Shown here: positions 33,421 through 44,944 of the stretch, piece by piece
Numbering within the stretch: the stretch's first letter is position 1
Layout: every line of letters begins with the position of its first letter
Assembly: GCF_019578655.1 (NCBI RefSeq)
Contig: NC_063264.1
Coordinates: 19,146,429 to 19,210,428, forward strand
Reading direction: 5' to 3'
Origin: Ricinus communis
Lineage: Eukaryota; Streptophyta; Magnoliopsida; Malpighiales; Euphorbiaceae
Length of the DNA stretch: 64,000 nt
Translations under genes and position numbers: made by a program
Notes under the pieces: generated by a model
What the model was told of the DNA's origin: nothing
Databases searched by the model: none
The model's input: the letters and a program-made list of their open reading frames with translations, nothing else

Positions 33421-33933
33421 AGCAATTCATGCATAGAACACATAGGAATGCATAAATGTTTTTCCTTGAACAGAATCCATCATGTCTATAAAATTTATCA
33501 ATAGCACCATGTTCACAAGCATGAAAAATAGAACCAAAATCATGGTCATCAACATAAAAGTCTTTGATATACTCAAAACCAAGCAATTTTATTTCTAAAG
33601 TAGCAAGTAAAGCATACCTTCTAGATAGTGCATTGGCAACTACATTTTCTTTACCTTGCTTGTACTTAATAACATAGGGAAACGCTTCAATGAACTCACT
33701 CCACTTAGCATGGCGTTTATTCAACTTATTTTGTCCCTTCAAGTGCTTCAATGCTTCATGATCCGTGTGAATCACAAACTCCTTAGGTAGCAAATAATGC
33801 TGCCAAACATCAACTGCACGTACAAGAGTATACAATTCCTTGTCATAAGTTGGATACTTCAAGCTAGCTCCACTCAATTTTTCACTAAAATAGGCTATTG
33901 GCTTCCCATCTTGCATTAAAACAGCTCCAATAC
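33421..33933 (-). pseudogene. Element E RNase H
   Basis: The 166-codon frame contains [20 protein letters not shown], then [20 protein letters not shown] (Glu), [20 protein letters not shown] (Asp) and [20 protein letters not shown], where the usual ADALSR is ANALSR. The first RNase H Asp (IDCDAS) lies in the previous frame at about 33940. It joins reverse transcriptase and integrase in the normal order. Confidence 0.87.
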
Positions 33934-35063
33934 CTACACCGAAGCATCACAATCAATTTCAAAAGTTTTAGAAAAATTAGGAAGTGAAAGAATAGGAGAT
34001 GAAGTAAGTTTGTTCTTTATCATATTGAATGCTTTTTCTTGTTGTTCTCCCCAATGAAACTTCATGTTCTTCTTTACAAGTTCGTTGAGTGGTGCGGCAA
34101 GGGTACTGAAGTCCTTGACAAACTTCCTATAGAAGCTTGTAAGCCCATAAAAGCTCCTCATGTCACTAACATTCTTTGGTGTTGGCCAATCCCTAATTTC
34201 TTTCACCTTGTCTTCATCAACCTGAATTCCATTTGTACTAACAACAAAACCAAGAAACACAAGTTTGTTTGTGCAAAAATCACAACTTAGCAAGGTTAGC
34301 ATATAAAGAATTCTCATGCAAAACCATCAACACCATCCGAACATGTTCAACATGCTCATTCAAGCTCTTACTATAAATCATAATATCATCAAAGTATACT
34401 ACCACAAATTTACCAATATACGCACGCAAAACATGGTTCATTAGTCTCATAAAAGTACTTGGTGCATTAGTTAAGCCAAAAGGTATGACTAGCCACTCAT
34501 ACAAACCAAATTTAGTTTTTGAATGCTGTTTTCCACTCATCACCTATATTCATTCTAATTTGGTAATAGCCACTTCTCAAATCAATTTTAGTAAAGATAA
34601 CACTACCATCCAATTCATCTAACATATCATCTAACCTAGGAATAGGATGACGATATTTAATGGTAATCTTGTTAATTGCACGACAATCAACACACATACG
34701 CCAAGACCCATCTTTCTTAGGGACTAACAAAACAGGAACAGCACATGGACTAAGACTTTCCCTAACATAACCTTTTCTTAGTAGTTCCTCAACTTGGTGT
34801 TGCAACTCTTTGGTCTCCTTGGGATTGACTCTATAAGCTGGTCTATTTGGAATAGATGACCCCGGCACAAAGTCAATTTGGTGCTCTATCCCCCTTAGTG
34901 GTAGCAACCCACTAGGTAATTCCTCGAGAAACACATCTTCAAACTCCTGCAAAACACTTACAAACACACTAGGAAGAGAAGAGTTAAGATCATTAGTGTT
35001 AAATAAATTTTTCTTGTATATAAGTACAAGTACTTGCCTATTTTCACTCAAAGCCTTTCTCAT
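33934..35063 (-). pseudogene. Element E reverse transcriptase
   Basis: Three overlapping frames cover the whole enzyme. 35063-34512 has PLRGIEHQIDFVPGSSIPNR, CAVPVLLVPKKDGSWRMCVD and FTKIDLRSGYYQIRM. 34543-34280 has [20 protein letters not shown] and the catalytic [20 protein letters not shown]. 34317-33934 has the thumb and connection (GFVVSTNGIQVDEDKVKEIR). Small frameshifts lie near 34515 and 34300. The RGIEHQID block is characteristic of the CRM-like chromoviruses I know. Confidence 0.88.
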
Positions 35064-35192
35064 GTCTCACTCTCTAACTAAGAAACTCACTTTTTTCTCA
35101 CTTGCCTCCCTTTTTTCTTGCGCCTTACTCATTCTTTTGCTCATATTCTTGCGCAAACCCTCACTAAACTCTCCTTTTACCACTCTTTGCTC

Positions 35193-36164
35193 TTAGCCCT
35201 CATTATTTTCCACACAACTCCCCTTTTGCTTGTGCACCTTTTCTTTTTCATGTGCACTCTCACACTTTCTTTTTTCTTTCTCATATGCTTCCATTCGATC
35301 CTTTACAACTTTTTGTAATTCATAAACTTCTTTAGGACTTAATGGTGCCAAAACATACGATTTTCCATCCATTACAAGAGAATAAGCATTGGTTCGACCA
35401 TTATGAATTACAGATCTATCATATAACCATGGTCTACTTAGCAACATATGACATGCATGCATGGGAACAACATCACATAGTACCTCATCATGATACTTCT
35501 TTATACTAAATGCAACTCGTACTTGCTTAGTAACTCTAATTCCACTTTGATCATTGAGCCATTGCAAGGTGTATGGCTTAGGGTGCTTAATAGTTGGAAG
35601 CTTAAGTTTATCAACCATCATACCACTTACTACATTAGTACAACTACCCCCATTAATGATTAAACTACAATTAGCATCATGGTTTTGTACTTTACATATG
35701 GTATGGAATATGTTTTCCCTTTGAGCATCATCATCAATAGGTTGTAAATTAAGAGCTTTAAGGGTTACAAGTACATTACTAACCTCACCCAATTGCACAT
35801 CATCACAATCCTCCAACTCAAGCATGTCTAGGTAATCCTCCCCACCGGGTTCAGATTCTTCATCACTCTCAAAGACTACTTCACCACCTCGAATTGCCAT
35901 GGTTCGCTTGATTGGACATTGGGAAGATATATGCCTATACCCCAAACACTTGAAGCATTGCACTTTCTTTGATTTGAGGTCACTTTGTGTCATTGGCTTA
36001 GTGTTAACATCAAATTTAGGGGTTGCCTTGATGTCCTTTGATGCCTCACGGCCCTTGGTAGGGGTCTGGTTGCTTCCTTTCCATGTGTTACTCCATCTTG
36101 AGCTAGGAGCATCACTTTTTCTCTTAGTTTTCAATTGCTTTTCCACCTTTACGGCCATGTGCAA
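35193..36164 (-). pseudogene. Element E gag C-terminus, zinc knuckle and retropepsin
   Basis: A long open frame carries the gag end (MAVKVEKQLKTKRKSDA), a complete zinc knuckle CFKCLGYRHISSQC (C-x2-C-x4-H-x4-C), an acidic stretch and the protease. The active-site motif reads IINGGSCTNVVSGMM, with Asn in place of the catalytic Asp of the usual I-D-G-G-S-C form, so the protease would be inactive. It also shows CHMLLSRPWLYDRSVIHNGR. It ends at 35193 in a lysine/glutamate-rich tail before the reverse transcriptase. At 36164/36165 it is cut by element F. Confidence 0.85.
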
Positions 36165-37605
36165 TGATGTGCGTAAAATACACACATCTAAATGGGGTTT
36201 TTAAGATTGATTTTATGGACATTTGGATGTGAATTGGTCCCAACACTCACCATATTCATCTATTTATGTGCATTATGTCCAAAAGAAGTCAAAGGATGAT
36301 AAATGGAAGAATTTGAGCATAATTGGACGCCGAAGCTGCCGAAACAAGCTAAGTACGAGCATGAAGAAGCTGAACATGACCGTGTTGGTTTCAACACTGG
36401 TCGTGTTCCCAACACGGGCACAAACACGGCCGTGTTGGGTGTCATCAAACATAAAAGAAAAATAAGTTCTTAGGGAGCATGGCCATAGAGAGTAACACGG
36501 CTAGGAACACCATACTGTGTTGGGAACACGGCCGTATTGGCGGCGACAGGGGGAATTAATTAAAAGAAAGAAGAAAGGAAAGAAAGAAAAGAGATCAGGG
36601 GAGAACGTTCCAAAACCTAATATTTCACTTTCTAAGGGTTTTCTGAGCTGGAAACAAGGGAAAAGGAGACTTGGATCAAGGTTTCAATCGGATTCCCTTC
36701 AAAGATTGAAGATTGGGCGAGGTTCGTTGATTGGTTTTTAAATCGAGCAAGAGGAACAAGAATTGATTCAATTCGAGCAAGAGGAATTGGGGCTGTTTAC
36801 TCTTATCCAAGGGTGTAATCGAGTTTTCTCTACCTTTACTCATTGTTGTAATTGAATTCTTGTGGATTTTGATAATGAACATGATTACCTAGATTGATTA
36901 AATCCATTGCGATTTCTTTACTATGTTGGCTTAGTATTATATTGTTGGATTGTTTGGTTAATTTTGTATTCTTTTTGCTTTCAGTATTAATAAGATAATG
37001 CATTATTCATGAGACATTGTGAATTGTGTGTTTAGATTGCTTTGTGTGATTGAGAAGTCCATTTGGTAATTGGAATTTTGAATAGCAAGAACTGGTTAAT
37101 AATCGCTTAAAGATAAGGATAATTAACTAGCCGGATTAAGAATTAACAAAGCTTAATAGAGGCAGATTAAAGCTTAATGCTAATTTAAGAATCAATCATT
37201 AGGAAGAGATTCCAACTTTAGGTTATTAGGTTTAGGAATTCGGTTATCTCGAGGGAGAAACCAAATTCGGTTAAGAATTCGTCCACGGGTAGCATAATTA
37301 GACTCACCAATCCTTTATCTTTTGTTTGATTGCCAACTAGTTTAGGTTCCCTTTGGGTTTGCTTTCTTGTCTTGGTTATTTTAGTTATCAATTACTCCTG
37401 CATCTCCCTTAGAACTTAGATTGTAGCTATTAGTTAGTTTGGAAAGTATTCATCACTCATTTTAGGTAAATATAACAAAGAACAAAGGAGTAACTCTGGG
37501 CTTTCATTTTCCCGAGGAATACGACCTTGATACTCGTCATTAGTGCTAGACTGCATCGATAGGTACACTGCCTTAGATTGTAGCCAACACAAGTAGCACA
37601 CATCA
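36165..37605 (+). repeat. Element F left LTR
   Basis: The LTR runs TGATGTGCG...CACACATCA, 1441 bp. It contains a block of CACGG/CCGTG/GTGTTGG words (about 36375-36545) and a long R/U5 with ATACGACCTTGATACTCG near its end, like other Athila LTRs in the window. Confidence 0.9.
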
Positions 37606-37611
37606 AGTTTT

Positions 37612-37629
37612 TGGCGCCGTTGCCGGGGA
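37612..37629 (+). other. Primer binding site of element F (tRNA-Asp)
   Basis: TGGCGCCGTTGCCGGGGA is a perfect match to the complement of the plant tRNA-Asp 3' end. The same 18 bases recur after the second LTR at 42046-42063. Confidence 0.93.
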
Positions 37630-37797
37630 ATTGTTTGAAAACTAGAGTGAAATTTGCTATTTATTAATTTAGCCAATTTTTTTCTTTTCTTATTATTTTA
37701 TGATTTTTATTTCTATTTGTTTATTTATTTTATTTTATTTGTACATATTTATTTAGTTTAAGTTTATGATTCAGATAGTGAATGATAAGGAGGTTCA

Positions 37798-38538
37798 ATG
37801 CTAAACTCAAACTCTTTGTATGACGCATTGGAAAATGGGATTAGGAACCAAGAGAGTGCTAAAAATTGGGATACCCGTGCATCTTTAGAAGCTCGAGTGA
37901 AATCATTTTGCAGGGCTACCGATCAACTCTCCACTCCTATCCTTTCATCTCAAGTTTTTTGTGAATTTTGTTGTGGTTTACATTTGAGTAATTATTGTCC
38001 ATTATATAGTGATGTTGCTCATTGTTCTTATAACTCTGAACAGGTGAATTATACGGGAAGTTGGCCAAATGACTCGTATGGAAGCACCTACAATCAAGAA
38101 TGGAGCATTCATTCACCCTTTGGATGGAGCTTAGATGGCCAAGAACCACCAGAATTTCAGCAGCTTAATCTTGCACCATCAACTCAAGGTGAAGAGTTAG
38201 TGTCAGAGGAGCTGATGATGAGGTTTATTAAAAGTCTTGAGGATAGATTCCAACAAACAGAGAGGATACTTGAAGATCAACAAGCCTCGATTAAGAACAT
38301 AGAGCATCAAGTAGGCTTAATCTTCAAGTTACTAGCTGAAGAGCAATTGGAAACTCCATCAAACGCTACTGAATCCGAGGAACATTTGAGCGCCGTCACT
38401 TTGCGTTCAGGTGAGAATTTTTATGGTTTATCTATTATGTTTGACGATGATGCTTATGTGCAGGACGACTCTTTGAACATGGAGATAGAACCAGAAAAGG
38501 AAGAGGCAAACATGATCCCTCTGAAAGACTACCAGTAA
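37798..38538 (+). CDS. Element F gag-derived ORF (nucleocapsid part, no capsid core)
   Basis: A 246-codon ORF starts near the gag start (MLNSNSLYDALENGIRNQES) and jumps straight into the C-terminal part of Athila gag. It has the finger CEFCCGLHLSNYCPL (C-x2-C-x3-H-x4-C, all ligands present), Gln/Ser-rich sequence and a helical linker (LEDRFQQTERILEDQQASIK). The capsid core with the [13 protein letters not shown] motif is absent, so a deletion fused the two ends in frame. Whether any protein is made is unknown. The intact finger could bind RNA. Confidence 0.7.
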   Translation: MLNSNSLYDALENGIRNQESAKNWDTRASLEARVKSFCRATDQLSTPILSSQVFCEFCCGLHLSNYCPLYSDVAHCSYNSEQVNYTGSWPNDSYGSTYNQEWSIHSPFGWSLDGQEPPEFQQLNLAPSTQGEELVSEELMMRFIKSLEDRFQQTERILEDQQASIKNIEHQVGLIFKLLAEEQLETPSNATESEEHLSAVTLRSGENFYGLSIMFDDDAYVQDDSLNMEIEPEKEEANMIPLKDYQ

Positions 38539-38959
38539 GACGTCGGTCGATGATCTTTGAGTTGCAGTTAGAGGAATTTTTGTGGATTTTCCACAAGTCC
38601 CTTCGATGATGGAAGATGAGCACGAGTTATCCAATGAAGAAGTCTTGGAGGAGCTCGAGTGTCTTCTAGCAAGTGAACCAAGCCAAGGACTGAAGAAAAC
38701 CATCGACACTCCTAAAGAAATTGCCCAACCATCGATCCTTCCAATTGTTGAAACTCCAGCTTTCAAATTGGAAGAGCCCCTACAGCATCATGACTACGTT
38801 CAATTATACGAGGAGCGAGTTTTGCCCATTATACTGGCAGCTTGCTTGACAGTCTGGAAGAGGAAGTCGACGATTATCCTTTTAAGCGGATACTTGAAGC
38901 CATTTGCTTGGAAGAAGGATGAATGGTTGTCAATTCCCACTGTTTGGTTTTCACCATGA
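38539..38959 (+). pseudogene. Element F pol remnant (connector before reverse transcriptase)
   Basis: The 38582-38959 frame carries the acidic connector (DEHELSNEEVLEELECLLAS) seen in element A before the reverse transcriptase and continues to RVLPIILAACLTV. It then loses homology. The sequence passes at about 38960-39020 into the post-integrase tail (KKKHFWEAPQ), so the enzymes between are deleted. Confidence 0.7.
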
Positions 38960-39020
38960 GTCCTGCTAAGAAGACTCATCACATAAAAAAGAAGCACTTT
39001 TGGGAGGCACCCCAAACTTT

Positions 39021-40593
39021 ATCTTTAATCTCTAATATTTTAACCTTTTGTTTTGAAATATTTTATTAGTTTTAGTTTTCATATTTTATTTAATTTTTGT
39101 TTCAGTTTCGATTTTAATTCCTTATTTTATTATTTGCAGCCACTCCTCTACCACGGACTAGCCGGTATACTGATATCCCTAATGATGCACCTCTTTTCAC
39201 TCCGGAGCCATAGTCAGGGCAGTATTAGTTCTTTTCCCTTTTGCATTTCTTATATTTTGTACACTGAGGACAGTGAGTCCTTCAAGTGTGGGGTGGGTGA
39301 TATTTATCCCATCTTAATTATTTGTTTATTCTTTGTGTAATTTTTTGTAAAATTTTGAAAATTTTTCACTTTGTTTCGATGCTCTTACTGTTGACTTGCT
39401 TTTGAAATCCTGTTTATGTGCATGTGATCGGGTAAAACCGATAGTGTTGAGTTTCGCGGAAGAATGTAAGATAATTAGTTTGAGTTTTGCACTAAGTTGC
39501 TTTGGTTTATTTAATTCTGTTTTGATGATTTTTGTTTGGAACCTACTCAAAAGCACACTTGTGAGAAATTTAGCCTAAATTGTAAGCATACACTTTATAT
39601 GCTTGTATTTATTTCTTGTTGAGAGTGCTAATTACTGCCTTTACTTTTAGAACTTGCTCGGTAATGCTTATGAGGACCACAAGGATAGTTTAACACTTTA
39701 GTATGATACAGGCACTTAGGTTTTTCATTCTAGCCAAATAGCCTTCATTCGTTTATTGATTCTATAGATAACCCCTTCTTTCACTATTTTTTTTATCATA
39801 TTCCATTACCACTTAGTTTTATTCTGCTTTGGGTTATGATTTTGCACATGAGTTATTTTTATTGGGAATTTTTGTCTTGGGAATAGCTTTGGAATCTTGT
39901 AGCAGCTTACTTCAATCCAAAAAGAAATTCACTCTATTATGTGAATGTTCTTCCCTTATGAAAAAAAAAAAAGAAAAAAAAAGAAAGAAGAAAAATATAG
40001 AAATAGAAGAATAAGAGGGAAAGGTGATGAAAAGAAAGAAAGTAAGTGAGCTAAACATTTTGACTTGATTCCTATTTCCCACCTTGGACTACTGTTCATT
40101 GTTTATCCCTTATAATTTATGTGGCTTGTGTGCATGTCATTTATCTCATTGCAGAACACCATAGGTTCAACTCTTACCAAATTTACCTACCCTTACCTAA
40201 TCCCCATTACAACCCTTATAAAGACCTCTTAACATGTTTGTTGACTCTCCATAAGTGGTAGGAGTAGGATTTAAGAGCAATCATATAGTAAGTAAGGCAG
40301 TAGTTGATGCATTGAGCGATTAAACACTACCCTTTAAACACTTTGAGTGAATCTGGTGAGGAGTTGATTCTGAATAATTTTGTTGAGACAGTATTTTGCT
40401 AATTATTGGCATCTTGGTTATGATACTTGAATTGATTGCTTCGTTTCTTTTTGTTTGACTTACGCTTGTTAAGGATATGTGTGGGAGCTCTCTAGCTTGT
40501 CTGTTAGTTTAAGTAATGTTCCTTAGTGGTTTATTTTCCTTATTTTACTTTTGATTGCTTGAGGACAAGCAATGAGCTAAGTGTGGGGTTATT
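39021..40593 (+). other. Element F 3' non-coding region
   Basis: There is no supported gene. At 39255-39300 the phrase ACTGAGGACAGTGAG and AAGTGTGGGGTGGG matches the same position in element A. A purine-rich tract lies at 39957-40040. The region ends with TTGAGGACAAGC and AAGTGTGGGG just before the right LTR, the probable polypurine primer. Confidence 0.6.
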
Positions 40594-42039
40594 TGATGTG
40601 CGTAAAATACACACATCTAAATGGGGTTTTTAAGATTGATTTTACGGACATGGATGTGAATTGGTTCCAACACTCACCCTATGCATTTGTTTGTGTACAT
40701 TAGGTTCAAAAGAAGTCAAAGGATGATAAAGGGAAGAATTTGAGCATAATTGGACCCCAAAGCTGCCGAAACAAGCTAAGTACGAGCATGAGGAAGCTGA
40801 ACATGGTCGTGTTGGTTTCAACACTGGCCGTGTTCCCAACACGGGCACAAACACGGCCGTGTTGGGTGTCATCAAACATAAAAGAAAAATAAGTTCTTAG
40901 GGAGCACGACTATAGAGAGTAACACGGCCAGGAACACCACACCGTGTTGGGAACACGGCCAACACTACCGTGTTGGCGATGTGGGGAATTAATTAAAAGA
41001 AAGAAGAGAGGAAAGAAAGAAAAGAGAGCGGGGGAGAATGTTCCAAACCCTAATATTTCTCTTTCTAAGGGTTTTCTGAGCTGGAAACAAGGGAAAAGGA
41101 GACTTGGATCAAGGTTTCAATCAGATTCCCTTCAAAGATTGAAGATTGGGCGAGGTTCGTTGATTAGTTTTCAAATCGAGCAAGAGGAACAAGAATCGAT
41201 TCAATTCGAGCAAGAGGAATTGGGGCTGTTTACTCTCATCCAAGGGTGTAATCGGGTTTTCTCTACCTTTACTCATTGTTGTAATTGAATTCTTGTGGAT
41301 TTTGATAATGAACATGATTACCTAGATTGATTAAATCCATTGGGATTTCTTTACTATGTTGGCTTAGTATTATATTGTTGGATTGTTTGGGTTAATTTTG
41401 TATTCTTTTTGCTTTCAGTATTAATAAGATAATGCATTATTCATGAGACGTTGTGAATTGTGTGTTTAGATTGCTTTGTGTGATTGAGAAGTCCATTTGG
41501 CAATTGGAATTTTGAATAGCAAGAACTGGTTAATAATCGCTTAGAGATAAGGATAATTAACTAGCCGGATTAAGAATTAACAAAGCTTAATAGAGGCGGA
41601 TTAAAGCTTAATGCTAATTTAAGAATCAATCGTTAGGAAGAGATTCCAACTTTAGGTTATTAGGTTTAGGAATTCGGTTATCTCGAGAGAGAAACCAGAT
41701 TCGGTTAAGAATTCGTCCATGGGTAGCATAATTAGACTCACCAATCCTTTATCTTTTGTTTGATTGCCAACTAGTTTAGGTTCCCTTTGGGTTTGCTTTC
41801 TTGTCTTGGTTATTTTAGTTATCAATTACTCCTACATCTCCCTTAGAATTTAGATTGTAGCTATTAGTTAGTTTGGAAAGTATTCATCACTCATTTTAGG
41901 TTAATATAACAAAGAACAAAGGAGTAACTCTGGGCTTTCATTTTCCCGAGGAATACGACCTTGATACTCGTCATTAGTGCTAGACTGCATCGATAGGTAC
42001 ACTGCCTTAGATTGTAGCCAACACAAGTAGCACACATCA
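40594..42039 (+). repeat. Element F right LTR
   Basis: 1446 bp, TGATGTGCG...CACACATCA, very similar to the left LTR. Most visible differences are in the CACGG/CCGTG block (40800-40980), for example an extra AACACTACCGTG segment. It is followed by a second primer site instead of host sequence. Confidence 0.9.
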
Positions 42040-42286
42040 AGTTTTTGGCGCCGTTGCCGGGGAATTGTTTGAAAACTAGAGTGAAATTTGCTATTTGTTA
42101 ATTTAGCCAATTTTTTTTCTTTTCTTATTATTTTATGATTTTTCTTTTTATTTGTTTATTTATTTTATTTTATTTGTATATATTTATTTAGTTTAAGTTT
42201 ATGATTCAGATAGTGAATGATAAGGAGGTTCAATGCTAAACTCAAACTCTTTGTATGACGCATTGGAAAATGGGATTAGGAACCAA
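42040..42286 (+). repeat. Partial second unit of element F (primer site and leader)
   Basis: This repeats 37606-37852 closely, including the primer site and the gag start codons, and breaks off at GGATTAGGAACCAA. The next base belongs to gag of element E on the minus strand. Such a duplicate can come from recombination between neighbouring copies followed by deletion. Confidence 0.82.
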
Positions 42287-42716
42287 CTCCAGGTTCCCCA
42301 TAACGCCTACGACCACTCACCAATTGATCCTACCAAATGGCAGCATAATCACAAAATTCAACAACAACAAGTTTAACGTTTTTAGACTCACTATAGTTAT
42401 GACATTCAAAAACCCTTTCAACCTTCTTTTCCCACTCCAAATAAACTTCAGGGTCATTCTTACCATGAAAAGACGGTATTCTTATCTTAATGCTACCCAA
42501 ATTAGTGTCAATTTTGGATTGGAGATTATGTCTAGACCCTTTAAACTCATTTTCTAGGTCATTATCAAAACCGTCCCGTTTAGACGTTTTTGGCATATCA
42601 TGCAATAACCTAGTTAATTTGTCATCTTGTTTTTAAAATTGTCTTTGCATATGTTCTACTACATCTCTCAATATAGAAGCTAAATTTTCCAAAGTCAATG
42701 GTTGTTCAAATGACAT
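42287..42716 (-). pseudogene. Element E gag, N-terminal part
   Basis: From an ATG at 42716 the minus-strand frame reads MSFEQPLTLENLASILRDVV, has a TAA near 42635, and continues MHDMPKTSKRDGF, KIRIPSFHGKNDPEVYLEWE and CDYAAIW. A TAG stands where Trp is expected, and after about 15 more codons it meets element F. The downstream capsid part up to LHMAVKVEKQL (36164) is missing. From the usual family length I estimate that about 0.3 kb of gag was lost at this junction. Confidence 0.82.
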
Positions 42717-43343
42717 GCTTAACCCAAAAGACTAGAAAAGAAAAAAAAAAGACGTGATCAAGTGTTATACTCTGGAGGCTTCTTATAGTCAAAGGCAAAA
42801 CAAGAAAAGATCACTCCCTCACGTGTTTCACTCACAAAGAATTGAATTCCTTATAGAAATTAAATCAAATTATTCTAGTAATCACAAAAACAAGTTTTTC
42901 ACAACCTCTTAATGTTTATTAATTCTGAAGTTCAATAGAACACTTGTGAATCAATAAAACGAATTATAAGTGTGTGAACAAAACAAGCTTACAACTAATC
43001 AAACAAGACTCAATTAACCCAAAAGAAAAGTTTTTTAAGAGAAAACAAAAAAAATTACCCAGATTAGAATTTCAAGAATGAAGATCAGCTCCAATCAATT
43101 TAAAAAAAAAAAGAATTGCAGAATGAATCAATCAAGAATCAATTCTTCAAGAACCACCTAACACAAACGGTTAGGGTTAGTTTTCTGTTCCTTTTTTTTT
43201 TAAATCTGCCATGGTATGCGGGCAGCAATGAAAATAGTATACTTTTTTTTAATGATGCGAATAGAAATTGAGATGAAATAGATGACACACCCTTAATTGA
43301 AAAGAAAGTAAACCAAACTTACAAGTTTGGCTTTGATACCAAA
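42717..43343 (-). other. Element E 5' leader and primer binding site
   Basis: The A-rich leader lies between the 5' LTR and gag. The primer site at 43329-43341 reads TGGTATCAAAGCC on the minus strand, a one-base variant of the tRNA-Met site TGGTATCAGAGC, and starts two bases after the LTR. No ORF is expected here. Confidence 0.75.
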
Positions 43344-44327
43344 TGATACAAACTCGAATCGGATATGTTCAAACACCAAGATGAGCAATGGTGAGAAACT
43401 CAAACTGATAAACGCTCTCCCTATTTAAGAGGAAGCATCCTTACTAATAAGTTCGAATTGTCGCTCTAAGATCTAACTTGAAAGTTTGCAATTGATTATG
43501 GAACTAACAAACTTAACAATAGAACTACTAAGCCCTTTAGTTATAAATAGATGAAAAATGTTCAAACAACCTAAGAAACTAATTAAAAGTTAATTGATTG
43601 ATCAAACATGTAGATGTGAGACTAAACTAAACAAGTTAATTTAATCTCAAGAAATTCAAGAGTTAACAACTCAAGGAAAATAAACTTCATTCAAAATGAT
43701 ATATTGATCTAATGCCCTTTTGGCTGAAATACATAGCTTTATTTATAGGGTTTTGAAATGATTCTAACCCTAGAAGGACTGAGAGATAAGGAATAAAAGT
43801 CAAACCCTAAAAAACTCCTAATATGCAGCTGATCTTATCCCTATAAGGAAGGATAAGATAAAGAGTAATCTAAACAAATTAAAATCCTAAATTCATGGAG
43901 AAAGTTCTCTTTATCCAGTACTTCCAAAAATATAGGAAATTAACTAAAAAACAGGTCCACTACAAATTTATCTTGAAAAATTTGAAGCTCTTTTTGCAGG
44001 TTCCAGTAGCTCATGAATTGTAAAGCGTGGTCACACCTTATTGACAATGATCTTCTATCTAGATTTTACGTAGCTCATAGGTTATAAAGCGTGGTCATGC
44101 TTTATTGAGATGAGCTTCTGGCTTAATCTTCATTAATAGCAATTACTGTCACTATCTTCAAGTCATTGTTATCATCATCAAAAACACCATCATTAGCCAT
44201 CTTCAAAACATGCTCCAAGTAAGAATTTAAGGCTTGCTTGAACTTCTTACTCCTTGCTCGTGTCATTGGTCCTCCATAGGCTAGTGGATCCATGCTAGTT
44301 GACTTAGATGCATCCTTGGTTACATCA
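43344..44327 (-). repeat. Element E 5' LTR
   Basis: In plus coordinates it runs TGATACAAAC...TTACATCA and is followed by the TSD TCAAG. It carries a copy of the polyprotein tail codons that are functional only in the 3' LTR. Confidence 0.92.
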
Positions 44328-44883
44328 TCAAGGAAGATCTGAAGAAGCAATTCTACTCCAACAATGCTATTAGAGATGCAAGGGCCAAGTTGCGGCGACT
44401 CTCACATAAGGGAAGCATCAAGGAGTATGTTAAAGAATTCACAGACACACTCCTTGAGATTCCCAACTATACCAATGAAGAAGCCTTGTTTGTGTTAACA
44501 GATGGGTTGCAGATTTGGGCAAGGTTAGAGTTGGAGCGTCATGGTGTCCAAGACCTCAACACTGCCATTGCTGTGGCAGAATCCTTGATAGAGATCAGGA
44601 GGTAAGACAAGCACAAGCCCAACCAAGATAGGAGTGGCAAGGGAAAGAGTGAGGGAGACTGCCACCATAAGAAGGAAGGCTCCTACAGGTTTGGCAAGCC
44701 TAGAGAGGGAGGCAACCATGGCAAAAAGGATGACAAAGGTGGAGACAGGCCACGTCTCAAATGTTTCTTCTATGATGGGCTGCATAAGGCAAGAGAGTGC
44801 CCTACAAAGAGCAAGCTCTCTGCATTGGTTGAAGAAAGGGAAGAACACCAACGAGAGCCAGAGGGGCCAAAGGTAGGATCACT
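44328..44883 (+). pseudogene. Element D gag, C-terminal part with zinc knuckle
   Basis: This is the continuation of D gag after element E: EDLKKQFYSNNAIRDARAKL, GSIKEYVKEFTDTLLEIPNY and LELERHGVQDLNTAIAVAES. A TAA at 44603-44605 follows, then in the next frame a basic region and the finger CFFYDGLHKAREC, in which the second Cys is Tyr. This is the capsid C-terminal half and the nucleocapsid. The join across E is in frame once one TSD copy is discounted. Confidence 0.85.
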
Positions 44884-44944
44884 ATAACTCCTCACTGCCA
44901 TCAAAGCCAAATTCGGGATGCCTAAGTCCGAAAAGAAGGGCTGA

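Larger units (their letters stand above)
36165..42286 (+). mobile_element. Element F: non-autonomous Athila-type element with an extra partial second unit
   Basis: Plus-strand structure LTR (36165-37605), tRNA-Asp site, 3-kb internal region, second LTR (40594-42039), then a second primer site and leader (42040-42286), ending abruptly inside the gag start at AGGAACCAA. So an LTR-internal-LTR unit is followed by the first 247 bases of another unit. The internal region lacks the gag core, protease, reverse transcriptase, RNase H and integrase. It sits in gag of element E, and part of E's gag between the two junctions is missing. Confidence 0.85.
31372..44327 (-). mobile_element. Element E: CRM-like chromovirus inserted in gag of D
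   Basis: A minus-strand element with LTRs of 984 bp (5', 43344-44327) and 974 bp (3', 31372-32345), flanked by a perfect 5-base duplication TCAAG (31367-31371 and 44328-44332). Order on the minus strand: LTR, tRNA-Met-type primer site, leader, gag (split by element F), zinc knuckle, retropepsin, reverse transcriptase, RNase H, integrase, tail running into the 3' LTR. The polypurine tract AAGAGGGGGGGAA adjoins the 3' LTR. Pol motifs and the tail closely resemble CRM (centromeric) chromoviruses. Without F it is about 6.8 kb. Confidence 0.9.
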
